In this document: positions 1 through 12,018 of the stretch, piece by piece | Layout: each line of letters opens with the position of its first letter | How positions within the stretch are numbered: the first letter of the stretch is position 1 | Assembly (NCBI GenBank): GCA_963082975.1 | Contig: OY720347.1 | Coordinates: 17,745,187 to 17,809,186, forward strand | DNA length: 64,000 nt | From: Labia minor | Taxonomy: Eukaryota; Arthropoda; Insecta; Dermaptera; Spongiphoridae | Reading direction: 5' to 3' | Program-made: the position numbers and the translations under genes | Notes under the pieces: model-generated | Seen by the model: only the letters and a program-made list of their open reading frames with translations | The model's database searches: none | What the model was told of the DNA's origin: nothing

Positions 1-88
1 ATTTTTACGGTCACAAACACACACACACATATTTAAAAATTAATTTATTAAAATATATATTATATAATATATTATATATAGTATATAA

Positions 89-126
<38 letters not shown>

Positions 127-1086
127 TGAAATTAATTTTAAATTATATAAATATATTAGAAATTAATTTAATATAATTTAACACATAATAATATATTAAA
201 ATATTTTATTTTATATATACATAATTTAGTAATACTGATTATTAATGTAAATATAAATAATAATATTTAATATGGCAAATATGTAAAATTTTGTAAAGAA
301 TGTATCAGAAGTTTAGTGTCTAACATTCTGGCGTATTGCGCATGCGTATATCGGTCGGTCGGTCGGTCGGACGGTCGGTCGTTTTGGAATCTCACGCGAA
401 ATCTATATTTTTTCCCCATCCCGCAAAAGTGCTCAACGCCGCTAAAGAAGTTTTCACTTCAAAAATTTAGGAGTAAAATATACTAAAAATTTTCCAAAAT
501 AGTTGATGACTATTTACAAATTACAATTTATATAATTATTATTCAGCAGGAGTATTATTGGCTGTTATTATATTTAACCATCAAAGTGTTATTTTATATA
601 TTTTTATAAATGATTTCTTGATTTTTATATTAAAAATTATATTAGTATGTGTATATTTCTCTCTCATATGAATGTTCAATTAATAATGGAATAATATTTA
701 ATTTATAAAGTGCTTTCGTGTCTGATGTGAACAAGATTTTCGATTATTCCACACTTGGATTCTCGAAATTTCGAAGTGAGTGCTCCTTAACGTATACGAC
801 AACGTCGACAACCCCGTCAACGTTGATGTCTCTCGGCTGCAATTACTTGACTCCCACTCTAGGGAGGAAACAACACATCAGTGTGACATCTCTCAGAGGT
901 TGTTAGTTCTAATCTCTGAGGTCATACCATGCTTTTCCCCTCCCCAAAATTTTAGATCATCACTTTTTCCCAATTTCAGTCTATAAAATTTCCTAATTAA
1001 TATAAAAAAAGATGTTGTTTTTGCTTTTCTATTGACTCTAATCTTAATATTATTTAGTTTAGTTATTATATATAATATATTAAAAA
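1..1086. other. AT-rich non-coding DNA with microsatellites
   Basis: No gene is recognised. A long (AT)n tract lies at about 94-124. A GGTC-type repeat at about 351-381 is interrupted by one GGAC unit. From about 710 to 960 the composition becomes more balanced, and two overlapping open frames of 62 and 68 codons run through it. Neither resembles a family I know, and neither has a clear splice or start context. It could be an old transposon exon or chance. Confidence 0.5.
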
Positions 1087-1653
1087 AGTTGACCTGTGGC
1101 CAGGTCCGAACCGACCGACGGTTTGAAGTAAATTAATTTCCAGCTAGAGAAACAATTTCAAATAATTTTAATATATCTATTAATGAAATAAAAAACAGAT
1201 ATGGATAGAACATAAATATTTTTAATTTTATTTTATTTATAATATATATGTAAGACCACGCTGTGACGTCATGAATGGCTGGATGACGTCATATAATTTT
1301 AATTAAAAAAAAAACTAATAAAGATGATTTTTCTCGAGGATAAAACCAATGCAAAGGGAATGATTCGTGATGATATGTAAAAAATCTCCTCGTGTGAAAT
1401 TTGGTATGAAAATAACCCTTCCCTTCCTATCGTCATAAATTCATCCTACTGATGCATTAAGTAAATATATCAAATTTCATCAAAATCCGTTGAGTCGTTC
1501 AAGCTGTACACATATATACGGACGGACAGACAACATGCTAAAAATACTTTTTTCTGTTAACAAAATGCATGATTCGTGGATATGTAAAAATCTCCACATG
1601 TGAAATTTGGTGTGAAAACAATACCTCAATTACTACCGTCGGTCGGTAAAAAT
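1087..1653 (-). mobile_element. HINE-B copy 1 (Helentron-like non-autonomous element)
   Basis: On the minus strand the element starts TTTTTACCGACCGACGG near 1653. It ends with subterminal repeat CCGTCGGTCGGTT (1109-1122) followed by the hairpin GACCTGTGGCCAGGTC (palindromic arms, 1091-1106). The ACCGACCGACG repeats near both ends are inverted, and the hairpin lies outside one of them, which is the asymmetric arrangement described for Helentron-associated elements. The interior has the ATTTCATCAAAATCCG block near 1473 and a short GGACGGACAGACA run near 1520. This copy lacks the second half of the internal duplication seen in the copies at 29991 and 33480. It is non-coding. Confidence 0.7.
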
Positions 1654-3125
1654 GTGCATTATATAAAACTAACAATTTCAATATATAGAAATAAATTTAA
1701 ATTTAAATGAAAATTTAAAAATAACTATTCGTAACTAACTATAAGTAACTAATAACTAATCATTAAATTATTATTTTTTTATATCAGATATTTTTCATTT
1801 ATATATTTATATTCTATGAAATCTGATTAGTTGAATAATTAGATGAATAATATTATTATATAGGTATAAATTATTTTTGAACAAAAATTACTAAATATTC
1901 TTGCTAAGACTATTAATGTTTATTGAAGAAAATATTTTAAAATCATTAATTAAATAATACTTTTAGCTTTAAATATAGGAATCAATTTTCAATCATTATT
2001 CTTAATAGAAAATGAGAGTGAAAGAGTATGAAAGAGAGAGAGGGAGAGTGAATGAGTTGTACTAGTAGTAGAAGAAATATCCTGGTGAGAAGGACAAATT
2101 TCTGTAAATGGGAAAAGGCGCGTTGATGGAGGGGGCTGCAGACGACAACTCACCCCCACGCAATCAGACACCTGTCGGCAGACAGATTAGAGAGACAACG
2201 GGTGAGGTGGTGGGGTGCAATGACAAAAAATAAAACAGCGTCTAATTCCAACTCAATTGACTGTCCCAAACGACTCCTTCAATTATTTTTCGATATATAT
2301 GAGATTAGATTCTATCAACGATTTGCAACTGTCAGTTCTTCATTAATTTGAAATTACTAAATGTAGGAATGATTAAAGATTTAGAAAATTTTAAATTAGA
2401 ACAAAAACGAAAATAAAATAAAAATTATAAATTGATGTAATTTAATATTTATTATTAATATATTATTGATCTCTATAAATCTACACATAAATATTTTTGG
2501 TATATATCCAGAATTTACAAAGTATTAATTTTATATTCACTGTCGGAAATTTTCCATTTAAAATATAGTAGTAATTAATAATTGAGTAATTAAACGAAAA
2601 TTTAGTCATTTTAATTGAAGTTTTAAAAATATATTTTTTTTATAATTTTTATATATATATAATGTTGTTTGGAAATTAATTTATTTCAAATCGTCTGTTG
2701 TTTATGTGACTGACCACATCTCATTTTTAAATTACAAATACATTAATCTCAATTGAATATTACATTCATATAAAATATACAAATGGTTAATTATCAATTT
2801 ATGTATTTGATTAGTTCTTTTTAAATTTTATAATAATTTTGACATACTATTATTATTCAATAGCTTATATTTGTTTACTAAATATAAGTAATTAAAATAA
2901 AAAAATTTAATTTTTAAAAAATTCAAATCTCGAATTTGGAATATAAAGGTAAAGTTTAAAGAAATAAAAATCTCCAATGAAAATTTCTAATCAATAATTT
3001 TGATAATAATTGTAATGAAGGAATTTGGTATTTCCGTTTGTTTCGTGACCTTATTGCTGTTCCATTGAACTATATCCGATTGTCACTCCCACTCTAATCA
3101 TCCTAACTACCCTATATATCCATAT

Positions 3126-3161
<36 letters not shown>

Positions 3162-3757
3162 ACTTTTAAAACTTGGAACTTTATGTTATTAAAAGTTTGA
3201 AGGAAAAACTTTCAACTCGGCAAACTTTCTCCCTCTCTGTCTGCTTCTTGAATCAGGAAGGGGAAGAGAGCAACGTTGCCAAATATTAGATACATTTCAT
3301 AGAATTTATGTACTTGTGTATATACATATACGTATATATGATGCATATAATTTTTGAAATTTAATGTAGAAATAAAATCAAAGAGGAAAATTGAAAATTC
3401 TATCCCAAGCCAATTCAATTTGTAAACAGCACATTCAATTCAATTTGAAAATAATATTTTTATAAAATTTCTAAAATAAAACAAGAATAAAATGTATGAC
3501 CTCGTGGTATTCTTTATTTTTTTATTTATTTCTTTCAATTTTTAAAAAATCAACAACAAAATTAATATTATATTATGAAATAATAATAATTATTATTTAC
3601 TACACTATAAATATCACAAAAATAAATTTAATATGGATATAATATATTTTAATATTTAGAATTTCTAACAAAAAAAAACAACTTGTCCTTCTGATAATAT
3701 TTTTGATTAATCCTATTATACGAGATTGTATTATATTATTATATATATCCTATATGC
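1654..3757. other. AT-rich spacer with one GC-elevated island
   Basis: Mostly AT-rich sequence with no recognised gene. A purine-rich, less AT-rich island lies at about 2010-2280, with GAGAGAGAGA-type runs and a short open frame on the minus strand that looks spurious. An (AT)n microsatellite is at 3129-3159. A polypyrimidine patch near 3226-3260 is unremarkable. Confidence 0.45.
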
Positions 3758-3926
3758 CAGTGATCTGGCTCTTAAACATTTCCGACTTTTTTTCAATTTA
3801 TTTAATATAATTCTAAAAAAAGGTAAAAATTGGTATGATTATTACATTTATCATTTTCTTTGTGTGCCACCAAATTTTTAAACCGTTAAAAGTGTGCCGC
3901 GGTAAAAAAAAGGTTGAGAATCACTG
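3758..3926. mobile_element. hAT-type MITE with 8-bp target duplication
   Basis: The 3' end carries GGTTGAGAATCACTG, the reverse complement of a hAT-like CAGTGATTCTCAACC terminus. The 5' end starts CAGTGATC. The element is flanked by CTATATGC (3750-3757) and CTATATGT (3927-3934), which match at 7 of 8 positions, as expected for an aged hAT duplication. Its interior (GTGTGCCACCAAATTT, GTGTGCCGCGG) is shared with the copies at 9680, 13933 and 23458. It has no coding capacity. Confidence 0.75.
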
Positions 3927-6035
3927 CTATATGTTATAATCTTATGGCAAATAAATATTATATTATTCATTCTAATATATTAAATAAATAATAATAAGTT
4001 CTTTATAGTATTCTTTATACAATTAAGAAAAATAAGATATATAATTTAGTCTATATTTTATAGTTATTGATTAAGAAGATGTATTTTTATCTTCATCATG
4101 AATGTTTTTCATCCCGCTACTTCCAACTTTTGCACTCTCGCCTTCTTAACAATAATAATTTACTAACTTTCTCACATATTCAGCAATTATGTTTCATAAG
4201 TAGTTCCCGAATAATAATCACAGGTATAAATCAAACTTATTTTATAAAACATTTAATATAAGATATTAGAAGACTTTAAACTAGATACGAGTATATATAG
4301 GTACATATAGATATATTGAATACGTATACATACACATATATGTTCTAAAATATCATAAACGATTAAAATAATATTTTATAAAATTTGAAAATATTTACAA
4401 CTTATTACTACCTATTTCTTCTAAAAACAAAATAAAACTATTAAAAAAAAAATAAAAATAAAATCATATATCTAACCGTATTTCAAAATTTATGGGTTCG
4501 AATTCGATTAAACTTTCTGTTTTTTTTCGGAAAATTGCTGACGTTTTTTTATGATAAATCTTGATTGTATTAACATAAATCTTTCAAAGATCTCTTTGAA
4601 ATAAATGGAAAAAGGATGATTTTAAACAAAAAAAAAAAAAAGAAAAGAAAATATCAGAATAGAAAGAATCATATTTCTGAATGTTTTCTAACATTTTTTG
4701 AAGTTTATTTATCTAAAAATTACTCTTTGCTATATGTTAATAATATCTGTTTATTAATATTCGATATATATATATATATATATATAATTTCCGGTGTATG
4801 TATGTGATGTCTGTAACATTATGAAGTTAGTTACAAATTTGTAACTAACTTCAATTTTTTTTAATTTTGTTTTGTTATTATTAAATATTGAAAAAAAATC
4901 ACAAAATTATTACGACGATTTGAATAAAGTTAATAATTTTATATTCTAAGAAGAGTTTTATGCCACCGGCAGCATATGATGCTTATTTAATAAAATACAA
5001 TAAAATTAAAAGGATAGACATTTTTTTTCAGTCTTTACAAAGAAAAAATATATTATTTATTTCAGAATGAGTTATATTATTATTTTAATTACTTCATCTG
5101 CAAATTTTATAGTAATAATATATATATATATATATATTATATAATTTTATTAACTCATTATAATGAATATTGTGATATTAATATTTAATTTAATGAAGTG
5201 TATTTAATTTTGTTAGATATTAGGGCATTAAAATGAAAAATCACTCAAAAACTCATTGAGGTCATTAGGGATTGTAATGGAATATTTCAATTTTTGCTCT
5301 TTTTATACAGGAGTAAAGGGGTTTTGTTGAATTGACGCCCATCCACCACTCATTTAAAGGTAACAACTGTTTCAATACGGTTGTCGTTCCAACTGAACGT
5401 CCCCCTTCTCAATAAAATAAGCCCATTAAGGCTCGTCAAATGGCTTCGTTGGCGGGGCAGGGTGGTGGAAAGCAGGGGCAATTAGTATTCAAGAAAGGAA
5501 TACGGTAAAGAGAGAGAGAGAGAGAGATGTCAAATGACAAGCAGCACAAGGCTCATAAACGTGACCGTCAATTGGAAATTAACAAAAGGTACTACATACA
5601 AATGCCACGCAAACCAAATCATCATGATTTCTTACTTTTGGATTTACTCAAAAAAGAAGAAAGAATAAGCGGTTAAAAGTAGAAATTATAAATAACATTT
5701 TTGGTCTTAATTGCTTAAAAAAAGATGAGAGAGAAACTTTTGCATTAAAAAAGCAATTAAATCCATCTACTTTTTAGACTTACACAAAAAAAGAGACAAT
5801 CACTTTAATTGTATTCTGGATTCAAACATCCTGAATAGAATTTAGAAAATTTACAAGTAAATTCATTTCCATTCTATCAATATTAGGGAATTCATCAAAC
5901 TATGTAACTTATAAGTGATATGGGATTAGTATACTTATACTGTATTTGAGACTTATTTTGGAAAACCATTTAAGTTTATCTCTAATAAAATAATAATTAC
6001 CTTATAATATTTCTACACAACAAATTTTATCATAT
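3927..6035. other. AT-rich spacer, GC-elevated island at 5300-5590
   Basis: No gene is recognised. It contains (AT)n at 4764-4787 and 5119-5141, a perfect palindrome at 4823-4852, and a unique, less AT-rich island at about 5300-5590. The island ends in (GA)n at 5512-5527 and has no coherent long open frame. Confidence 0.45.
4823..4852. repeat. Perfect 30-bp palindrome
   Basis: The arm GAAGTTAGTTACAAA is followed directly by its exact reverse complement TTTGTAACTAACTTC, with no spacer. It is not part of any repeat family I recognised in the window. Confidence 0.9.
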
Positions 6036-6413
6036 AGGGTAAAGTATACAGTCGTTGGCCCCCTTAAGCAATTCCTAGCAATCTTTAATGCATATCAGGG
6101 CAAATTGCCGAACAATCTGTGTCAAATTAGGTTTGTAGAACATAGATACTATGAACATTTTGATGAATAAAAAAATAAATCATTTTCTCGTGACATTTTC
6201 AATAAGCACGCAAAAATCCTAAAAATACAGTTATTGAACCCCTTTTATAGATATTGGCCTAGGTATTCTATAGTGATTATACAACCATACAACAAACGAT
6301 TACATACTCATAGTTAATAGCGCAATTTTTAAAATAAAAATCTCTTATTATTTGTGTTTTAGTGATAGGGGGCCAAAGACTGCCTCGGGGCCAAAGACTG
6401 TATACTTTACCCT
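6036..6413. mobile_element. TIR element (MITE) with AGGGTAAAGTATACAGTC ends
   Basis: The left terminus AGGGTAAAGTATACAGTC and the right terminus GACTGTATACTTTACCCT are exact inverted repeats. The similarity continues into a GTTGGCCCCC / GGGGCCAAAG block. A TA dinucleotide at each edge is compatible with a TA-targeting DNA transposon. Near the right end the GGGGCCAAAGACTG unit is present twice (about 6368 and 6386). The interior is AT-rich and non-coding. The superfamily cannot be assigned from these ends alone. Confidence 0.75.
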
Positions 6414-7290
6414 AATACTTATATTATTATTATTTATCTACTATAATAAAATATTAATGGTTGTTTTGATAAATTTATAGAATGAAATGTAAATTTTTTT
6501 TTTAAGATTATAAAAAAAAAATAACAAAATCAACTTTTTCCTCCGAAAGTATATAATACTTTCAATTATCATATATATTTAAATGAAAGTAAAACTTTTA
6601 TTTGTCTCCTCCGTATTCCTCCTTTTAATTATTCACCCTTAAATATATCTTATAGGCTATAATTTAAAAATTGATTGCTTCCGAGACGAAAGACGAACTG
6701 AGTGGGTGGAAGGAGCCCAAAGACACTTATCACAGGCAGTTAAAGTTGCTTTTATTGCTCCCTGATAGGCCCTAAAACTGTTACAAAGTGATAATTCACC
6801 TCCATTGACTCAAGCAAACATCATCTTTTTCATTATGAGTTGAAAACAAGTTTGTTCCGGGCTTAATTAAACAGCTAGATTATTTTTTTTTTTCTATCAG
6901 AACCGGAAATTAGACCAATGTTAATGTATGCAATTAAAATACAAAAATGTATTTAAATTAATTCAATTGAAATTATATATATATATATATATATATATCT
7001 TTTAGAAATTAAGTTGCCCATCTAGAATAAGACACATTCCCTAATGAGAATATTTATAAAAAAAAGTCAAATTCTATAAACCAGCGCTTCAAAGAGATCA
7101 ATTTGGTGCTTGAAGCTTAAATAGACGATTCCTACAAAAGTTCATCGAACTTTATAAAATTTAACCCATCATTTCTTCACCGTCACCACTCTAATATTAA
7201 TTATTTCATTTACTCATATATTTATAATAAATACTATTTTTTTTAAAGAGCCAATATTTTCTCGTATATATTTATTTTTGACATTTTATG
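6414..7290. other. AT-rich spacer with small balanced-GC patch
   Basis: AT-rich, with a less AT-rich unique stretch at about 6675-6860 and (AT)n at about 6977-6998. No gene is seen. Confidence 0.4.
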
Positions 7291-7560
7291 AAGCGTTTTC
7301 CAATCCGTGGGGCGCCCCCCCCCCCCCTGTAAGGGGAGCGCGAAGGTATTATAATCAATTTCGCGAAGTCAATGTGCCCGCAAACTTGTGAATATTTTCG
7401 ATTTTCTTAATTTTTTTCAATATGGTTCTAAAAAAAAATTATTTTGCGATGCTCTGAAACATTGTTGTTGTATTATTTCAGAAATATTGACTATTGAAAA
7501 AGGAAATTAGATTATTACAAATTATTTTTTTTTAAGGTACAGAAAGGTTGGAAACCACCG
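7291..7560. mobile_element. Degraded hAT-type MITE
   Basis: The left end contains GTTTTCCAATCC and the right end GGTTGGAAACCACCG, which are imperfect inverted repeats of hAT style. The 8-bp flanks ATTTTATG and GTTTAATG agree at 6 positions. The interior includes a run of 13 C (7315-7327) and the TATTTCAGAAATATTGACTA segment, which also resembles the copy at 23458. Non-coding. Confidence 0.55.
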
Positions 7561-9450
7561 GTTTAATGCATTATTGTTTTGTCTTAAAAAGGAATTTTTT
7601 ACTATTTTTTATAGTCATTAACAAGACCTACAAATATGTATGGTTTCTGGTTATGAAATTGAGGCGATTCAAGTGAATGAGGTAAATTATAGTTAATTAA
7701 TAATTTAAATATTAATTAATTGTTTAGTATAAATTATTAATGTGAGTACTATAGTATAATATTAAATAATGAAATATTTTTTAAAGAAATTTTAAAAAAG
7801 TTCTAATAAATTCATTAATATTACTTTTAAAGTGATGTTGTCCAATAGTAAAAATTGAAATTGAAAAAATATATAATTTCACATAAATAGAATTTAAAAA
7901 GATTGAAGTATTCAACTGTATTAATCGAATTGTAGATTAAATATACAATATTTTTCGAAAAATCAATCCATCTTGTGAATGTAAAAGCAAGTTAATTAAG
8001 GAAACAATTTTTCCTAACAAGAAATTAGGTGGATACATAATACAGAGGGGGAGACACTCAGGGAAAGTTTCCACTGGCCGACTTTGCAAAGTCCCTCAAC
8101 CCCTCCTCTCACTTCCTCACGTAGGAGTAGATTCAGGCGGCTCTTTCACCAGCCAAGGCGAGTCCGAAGGAAACTCAAACAGCCGAGCCAAAGTAAACCT
8201 CGTGAGTTATAAATTAGGTAAGGTTTCTCTGCTCCTGGGGCGCAAACGCTCCACTCACCACCCACCACTGCATCCCTTTTATTTCAAGCAGCATATATAC
8301 CTCTTCAAGGCTTTTGGTATCGGTAACCAGGAGATAATCGACCAGGACCATGTTTGGGTTCCTTTCCAATAAGACAAACGAAAGTGAGATTGAATTATAA
8401 AAAAAAGGGAAGGTAATTTATTAAAGATGGTAAAAAAAAAATACTAAAATGCACTATATATAAAATTTTAATTAAAAGTATTATTATTATTATTTTTTTT
8501 TATTATTATTATTATTCTTTACATATTTTAGATATTGCCGGGTTTCATTCTTTTCTTTTTAATTTAGCCAATATTGAGAGAGAATTCACATGACTCCACA
8601 TGATTTTACTGTTTTCGATGTCTTATTATTATTATTATTATTATTTTCTTTCACTCTTCTAGAGTCATAACACGGTGTTTTACTTTCCTTTCCTTTTTAT
8701 TATTATTAATAGTTAAATGTCGCCTAAACCTCACAAAGAGGAAGGCGGGAATCTTACTAAATAAATAAATAAATAAATAATATTATTATGGTATTTTATT
8801 ATTTGCCATATTAAATTTAATATCAAAATCTCGTTCACTTTTGAACTCAAATATCATTCTATAATTGAAAATGTTGTTTTTTTAATATTTTGAATATTTT
8901 ATTTTATTTTATAAAAGTTCTTAAATATCAAACGACTCACTGATTTTTAATTCACGTGGTTCCCATATATCGAGTTTCTTTTTATAGTCTAAACTTCTCT
9001 AATTATTTTAAAATGTCATTTAGTTGATGTTTAGTGCCTTTGCTAAGTCTCGTTACACAAATTGAGAAATTTCATTGACTTTTTCTTTGAATTGTATGTA
9101 ATAGTTAAGCACATCTTTAATATCGGATTGGAATCGAGAAAGCCTCTCCTGGTCATTCACTCACTGAATACTCATTGTATGTATGTATGTATAGTGTCGG
9201 GCAATCAACCGGTTGAGAAGACGCATTGCCATTGTTTGACAACACAGCCACTCTGGCGTTTACTATTTTCCGTGATTGTATATAAAACATACACTTAATA
9301 AATTTTTCGGCATGTGTTGGTTAAATTTCGTTAAAAACAATTTCAAAGATTTTTACAGTAGTTTTTAAAATAAATTGTGAATATATTTTTTAAAATTTTG
9401 GTACACAATTAAATGCAACAATGATGTACCATCACATATATATTTCTTCA
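7561..9450. other. AT-rich spacer, GC-elevated island at 8040-8350
   Basis: The island at about 8040-8350 is unique and non-repetitive. It contains the perfect palindrome GACTTTGCAAAGTC at 8080-8093 and no coherent reading frame. Simple repeats are (ATT)n at about 8478-8515 and 8627-8645, (AAAT)n near 8760-8780 and (ATGT)n near 9178-9192. Confidence 0.45.
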
Positions 9451-9458
9451 GATATAGG

Positions 9459-9676
9459 TAGGTTTTTCCGGGATTGTCCCGTTTTTAGGTGCTCTGTCCC
9501 GGCATCCCCAAAAATGTCTTCGAGACAGCCTATTGTCCTGTGGTTTGGTTCTTAATAAAAAAATAAAAAAACAAGGTAAAACGTTTTCTGGACTAAGCTC
9601 TTAAATATTTCGTACATTAAAAAAAAAAGGAAAACCGTTTGTCCCGGTTTAGTGTTTTCGGAATATGGTCACCCTA
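9459..9676. mobile_element. hAT-type MITE, older member of a nested pair
   Basis: The right end GTGTTTTCGGAATATGGTCACCCTA is, in reverse, the common TAGGGTGACCATAT terminus; the left end starts TAGGTTTTTCC. The flanks are GATATAGG (9451-9458) and GATATGGG (9938-9945, beyond the nested copy), matching at 7 of 8 positions. The younger element at 9680 inserted across its right boundary and split its duplication. The internal CGTTTGTCCCGGTTTAGTG block recurs inside the element at 31336. Confidence 0.7.
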
Positions 9677-9679
9677 GAT

Positions 9680-9932
9680 CAGTGGTTTTCAACCTTTTTT
9701 TACTGCGGCACACTTTTAACGGTTTAAAAATTTGGCGGCACACAAAGAAAAAGATAAGTGTATAAGTTTTCCATATTGAACCGGAAATGTTTAAGAGCCT
9801 AGTCCCAAAAACGTTTTACCTTTTTTTTAGAACCAAATTGAAAAAATTTAGAATAAAAAGTCCGAAATGTTTAAGAGCCTCATAATCTCGCGGCACACTA
9901 AAGTGCCGCGGCACAGTGGTTGAGAAACACTT
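9680..9932. mobile_element. hAT-type MITE with perfect 8-bp duplication
   Basis: The termini are CAGTGGTTTTCAACC on the left and GGTTGAGAAACACTT on the right. Exact duplications CCCTAGAT flank it at 9672-9679 and 9933-9940, so this is one of the best-defined insertions here. The interior has TTTGGCGGCACACAAAG and mirrored CGGCACACTAAAGTGCCGCG blocks shared with the copies at 3758, 13933 and 23458. It carries no coding sequence. Confidence 0.85.
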
Positions 9933-9940
9933 CCCTAGAT

Positions 9941-12018
9941 ATGGGTATCAACACCATTTAGTGACTTTCTATATATTATATATATATATTATTATATTCG
10001 ATAACTATTTTTCAGAATTCTTATGTAAAAAACTAAATAACATATAAGGTTGCGTCTATTTAGGATATGAAAATTTTATATATATTCTAGTATATTTTTA
10101 ATAAAAATCAATAAATATCTGATACTAATCAATATCTTTAAAAGTGAATAATTATATTCCATGAATTTCAACTTCATTTGATAATCTGTTTAATTGGTAA
10201 TTTGAATGAAATTCTAATGTTCATTTTTGAAAAAAAAATAATTTGAGTAACATTTTCGTGTTAACGGATTTTATCGAAATTCATTTTCATAAAAAAGAAA
10301 AAAAAAACTACCATTCAAAGAGTGTGCATAAATTTGCAATTGTCAACTGGCGACAGGGCATATTGTGCCTTTTTTGAAGGGTGTGTTTAATTAGTGGTGG
10401 GGAAGCTCAAAAGGCACCTGCCTCAGCTTTTCCGTCCTTTTTTCCTCTTCCACCTTCTTAATTAAAAGACCTCCATCCCTCTGCCTCCGTCGGTTTCGAC
10501 AGTTAAAGCCACGCGAGACAAAAAACAAAAGAGAGAAGAAAGAAATGTAATGAGAAAAAGACTAAAATTTTGAAAACCTTTTAGATATGGTGTCCAATTA
10601 GGTGAAGAAAATCAAATATATCAATATTTCAAAATTGATTATTGTATTAAAAACATTTTATTAGAAAACAAACGTATACGTAACATATCTAAGAATATTT
10701 ATCTTTTTCATCAAAGTCCAATAAATAAAAAATTTAATGTTTTTTTTTTAATTTCATATATTAATTCCTTATTTTTTCATGAATTAATTTTTCATTATAC
10801 AGGTATATACTTAAATTAGTTTTATAAATTATAAATTTGATTATTGACTTTATTAGCAAATGATCAAGCAAAGTCAGATCTATAATAGATTAATATGTCT
10901 CATTAGTAAATATGTAGTAAAATGTTTCTTTAAAAATTTTAAAATTTTAAAATTAATTTAATTATTGTTTATATTCAATATATAATTTGGCTTTTTAATT
11001 AATTAAATGTATTAAAAATGTATTTTGAATATTACATCTAAATCCCACCAGAAATGGCCTAATGCAAAAGTCTCATTAAGATCGTTTTATTAATTAATCA
11101 ATTAAAATATTTTATAATGTGAAATTGATAAATAAATGAAAAATTACAATATTAAGTTATTTAATTTGAAAAATAATTCTTTAGAAAAATGAATAAATTA
11201 TTTTTTTTATTTTAATGGTCATTAGGATCCAAGCATATTTTACCAGATATATAAATAAAAATAATATTATTTATTTTTAGAAAAAAACTAAGAAATATAT
11301 TTTAGAATTCGTAAACATTCTCCACGTTTTTGGTCAGTGCATCTTTCTGATTAGAATGTAAAACAACCACCTGGGTTGTGTATTTGCTCCCTTGGAATAT
11401 AACCAGCCACATCGGTGTGTCCGCAGCTCCTAAAGCATTTTCATCCCTTTTCGTTTCACAGTATGTAAAACCCTTCCAGTAACACAACAACAATAACTGA
11501 GCGGGAAATTTATTACAACTTTTATTATTAATTTGTGCTGGTGTGTGCATGCGCCATTTTGCGACCACCTCCCCCTACTCCATACCCTTTGAGTGATGAT
11601 AAAAAGCCCCTAAGTCTAAGGTCTGAAGGGCCGGGGCTATTGAGACATAAATGGCTAGTAGAGCCGCGTATTACAGACACAGACTGGATGTTTACGAGAT
11701 AATGCCCCTCTCGGCGGGTTTTAAGCACAACTTGAGTGCTTTGCAACGCTTCTTTTAAAAGCTCCAAAGACAAATTGCCGAAATTTTTATTTTATATATT
11801 GATATACATATATAATATATATTATCAGTATATAAAAAGGATTAAGTAACAAAAAGGGATCAAGCATAATACAGGACCTGCTTTTACCTGACTTCTCAAA
11901 ATAAATTATTTATCGTTGCTATAAAAAAAATGAAAAAACTCTTTAAAATTTTTTAATAAATTTAAATATAAAAATTAAATAATGTAAAATTTTAAAATAT
12001 AAAAAAATATTTTTATCA
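9941..12018. other. AT-rich spacer, islands at 10330-10520 and 11300-11775
   Basis: Two unique, less AT-rich islands sit in AT-rich DNA. The second (about 11300-11775) has two overlapping minus-strand open frames of 88 and 81 codons (11302-11568 and 11528-11773). They resemble no family I know and contain low-complexity Gly-rich residues, so I regard them as chance frames in balanced-GC sequence. A small exon cannot be excluded. Confidence 0.4.

Noticed and set aside
1..25. ATTTTTACGGTCACAAACAC as a HINE-A fragment at the window edge
   Set aside because: Only about 13 bases match the TTTTTACGGTCA segment of HINE-A, and the rest differs.
351..381. GGTC repeat as a HINE-B end
   Set aside because: It resembles the ACCGACC repeat, but no TTTTTAC start, hairpin or body sequence follows. 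More likely a simple repeat.
4490..4520. GGGTTCGAATTCGA resembling a tRNA T-loop (B box)
   Set aside because: No A box, acceptor stem or anticodon arm could be placed upstream.
11302..11773. Two minus-strand open frames that could be exons
   Set aside because: No recognised domain, no convincing splice pattern, and the frames overlap out of phase. Left as unassigned.
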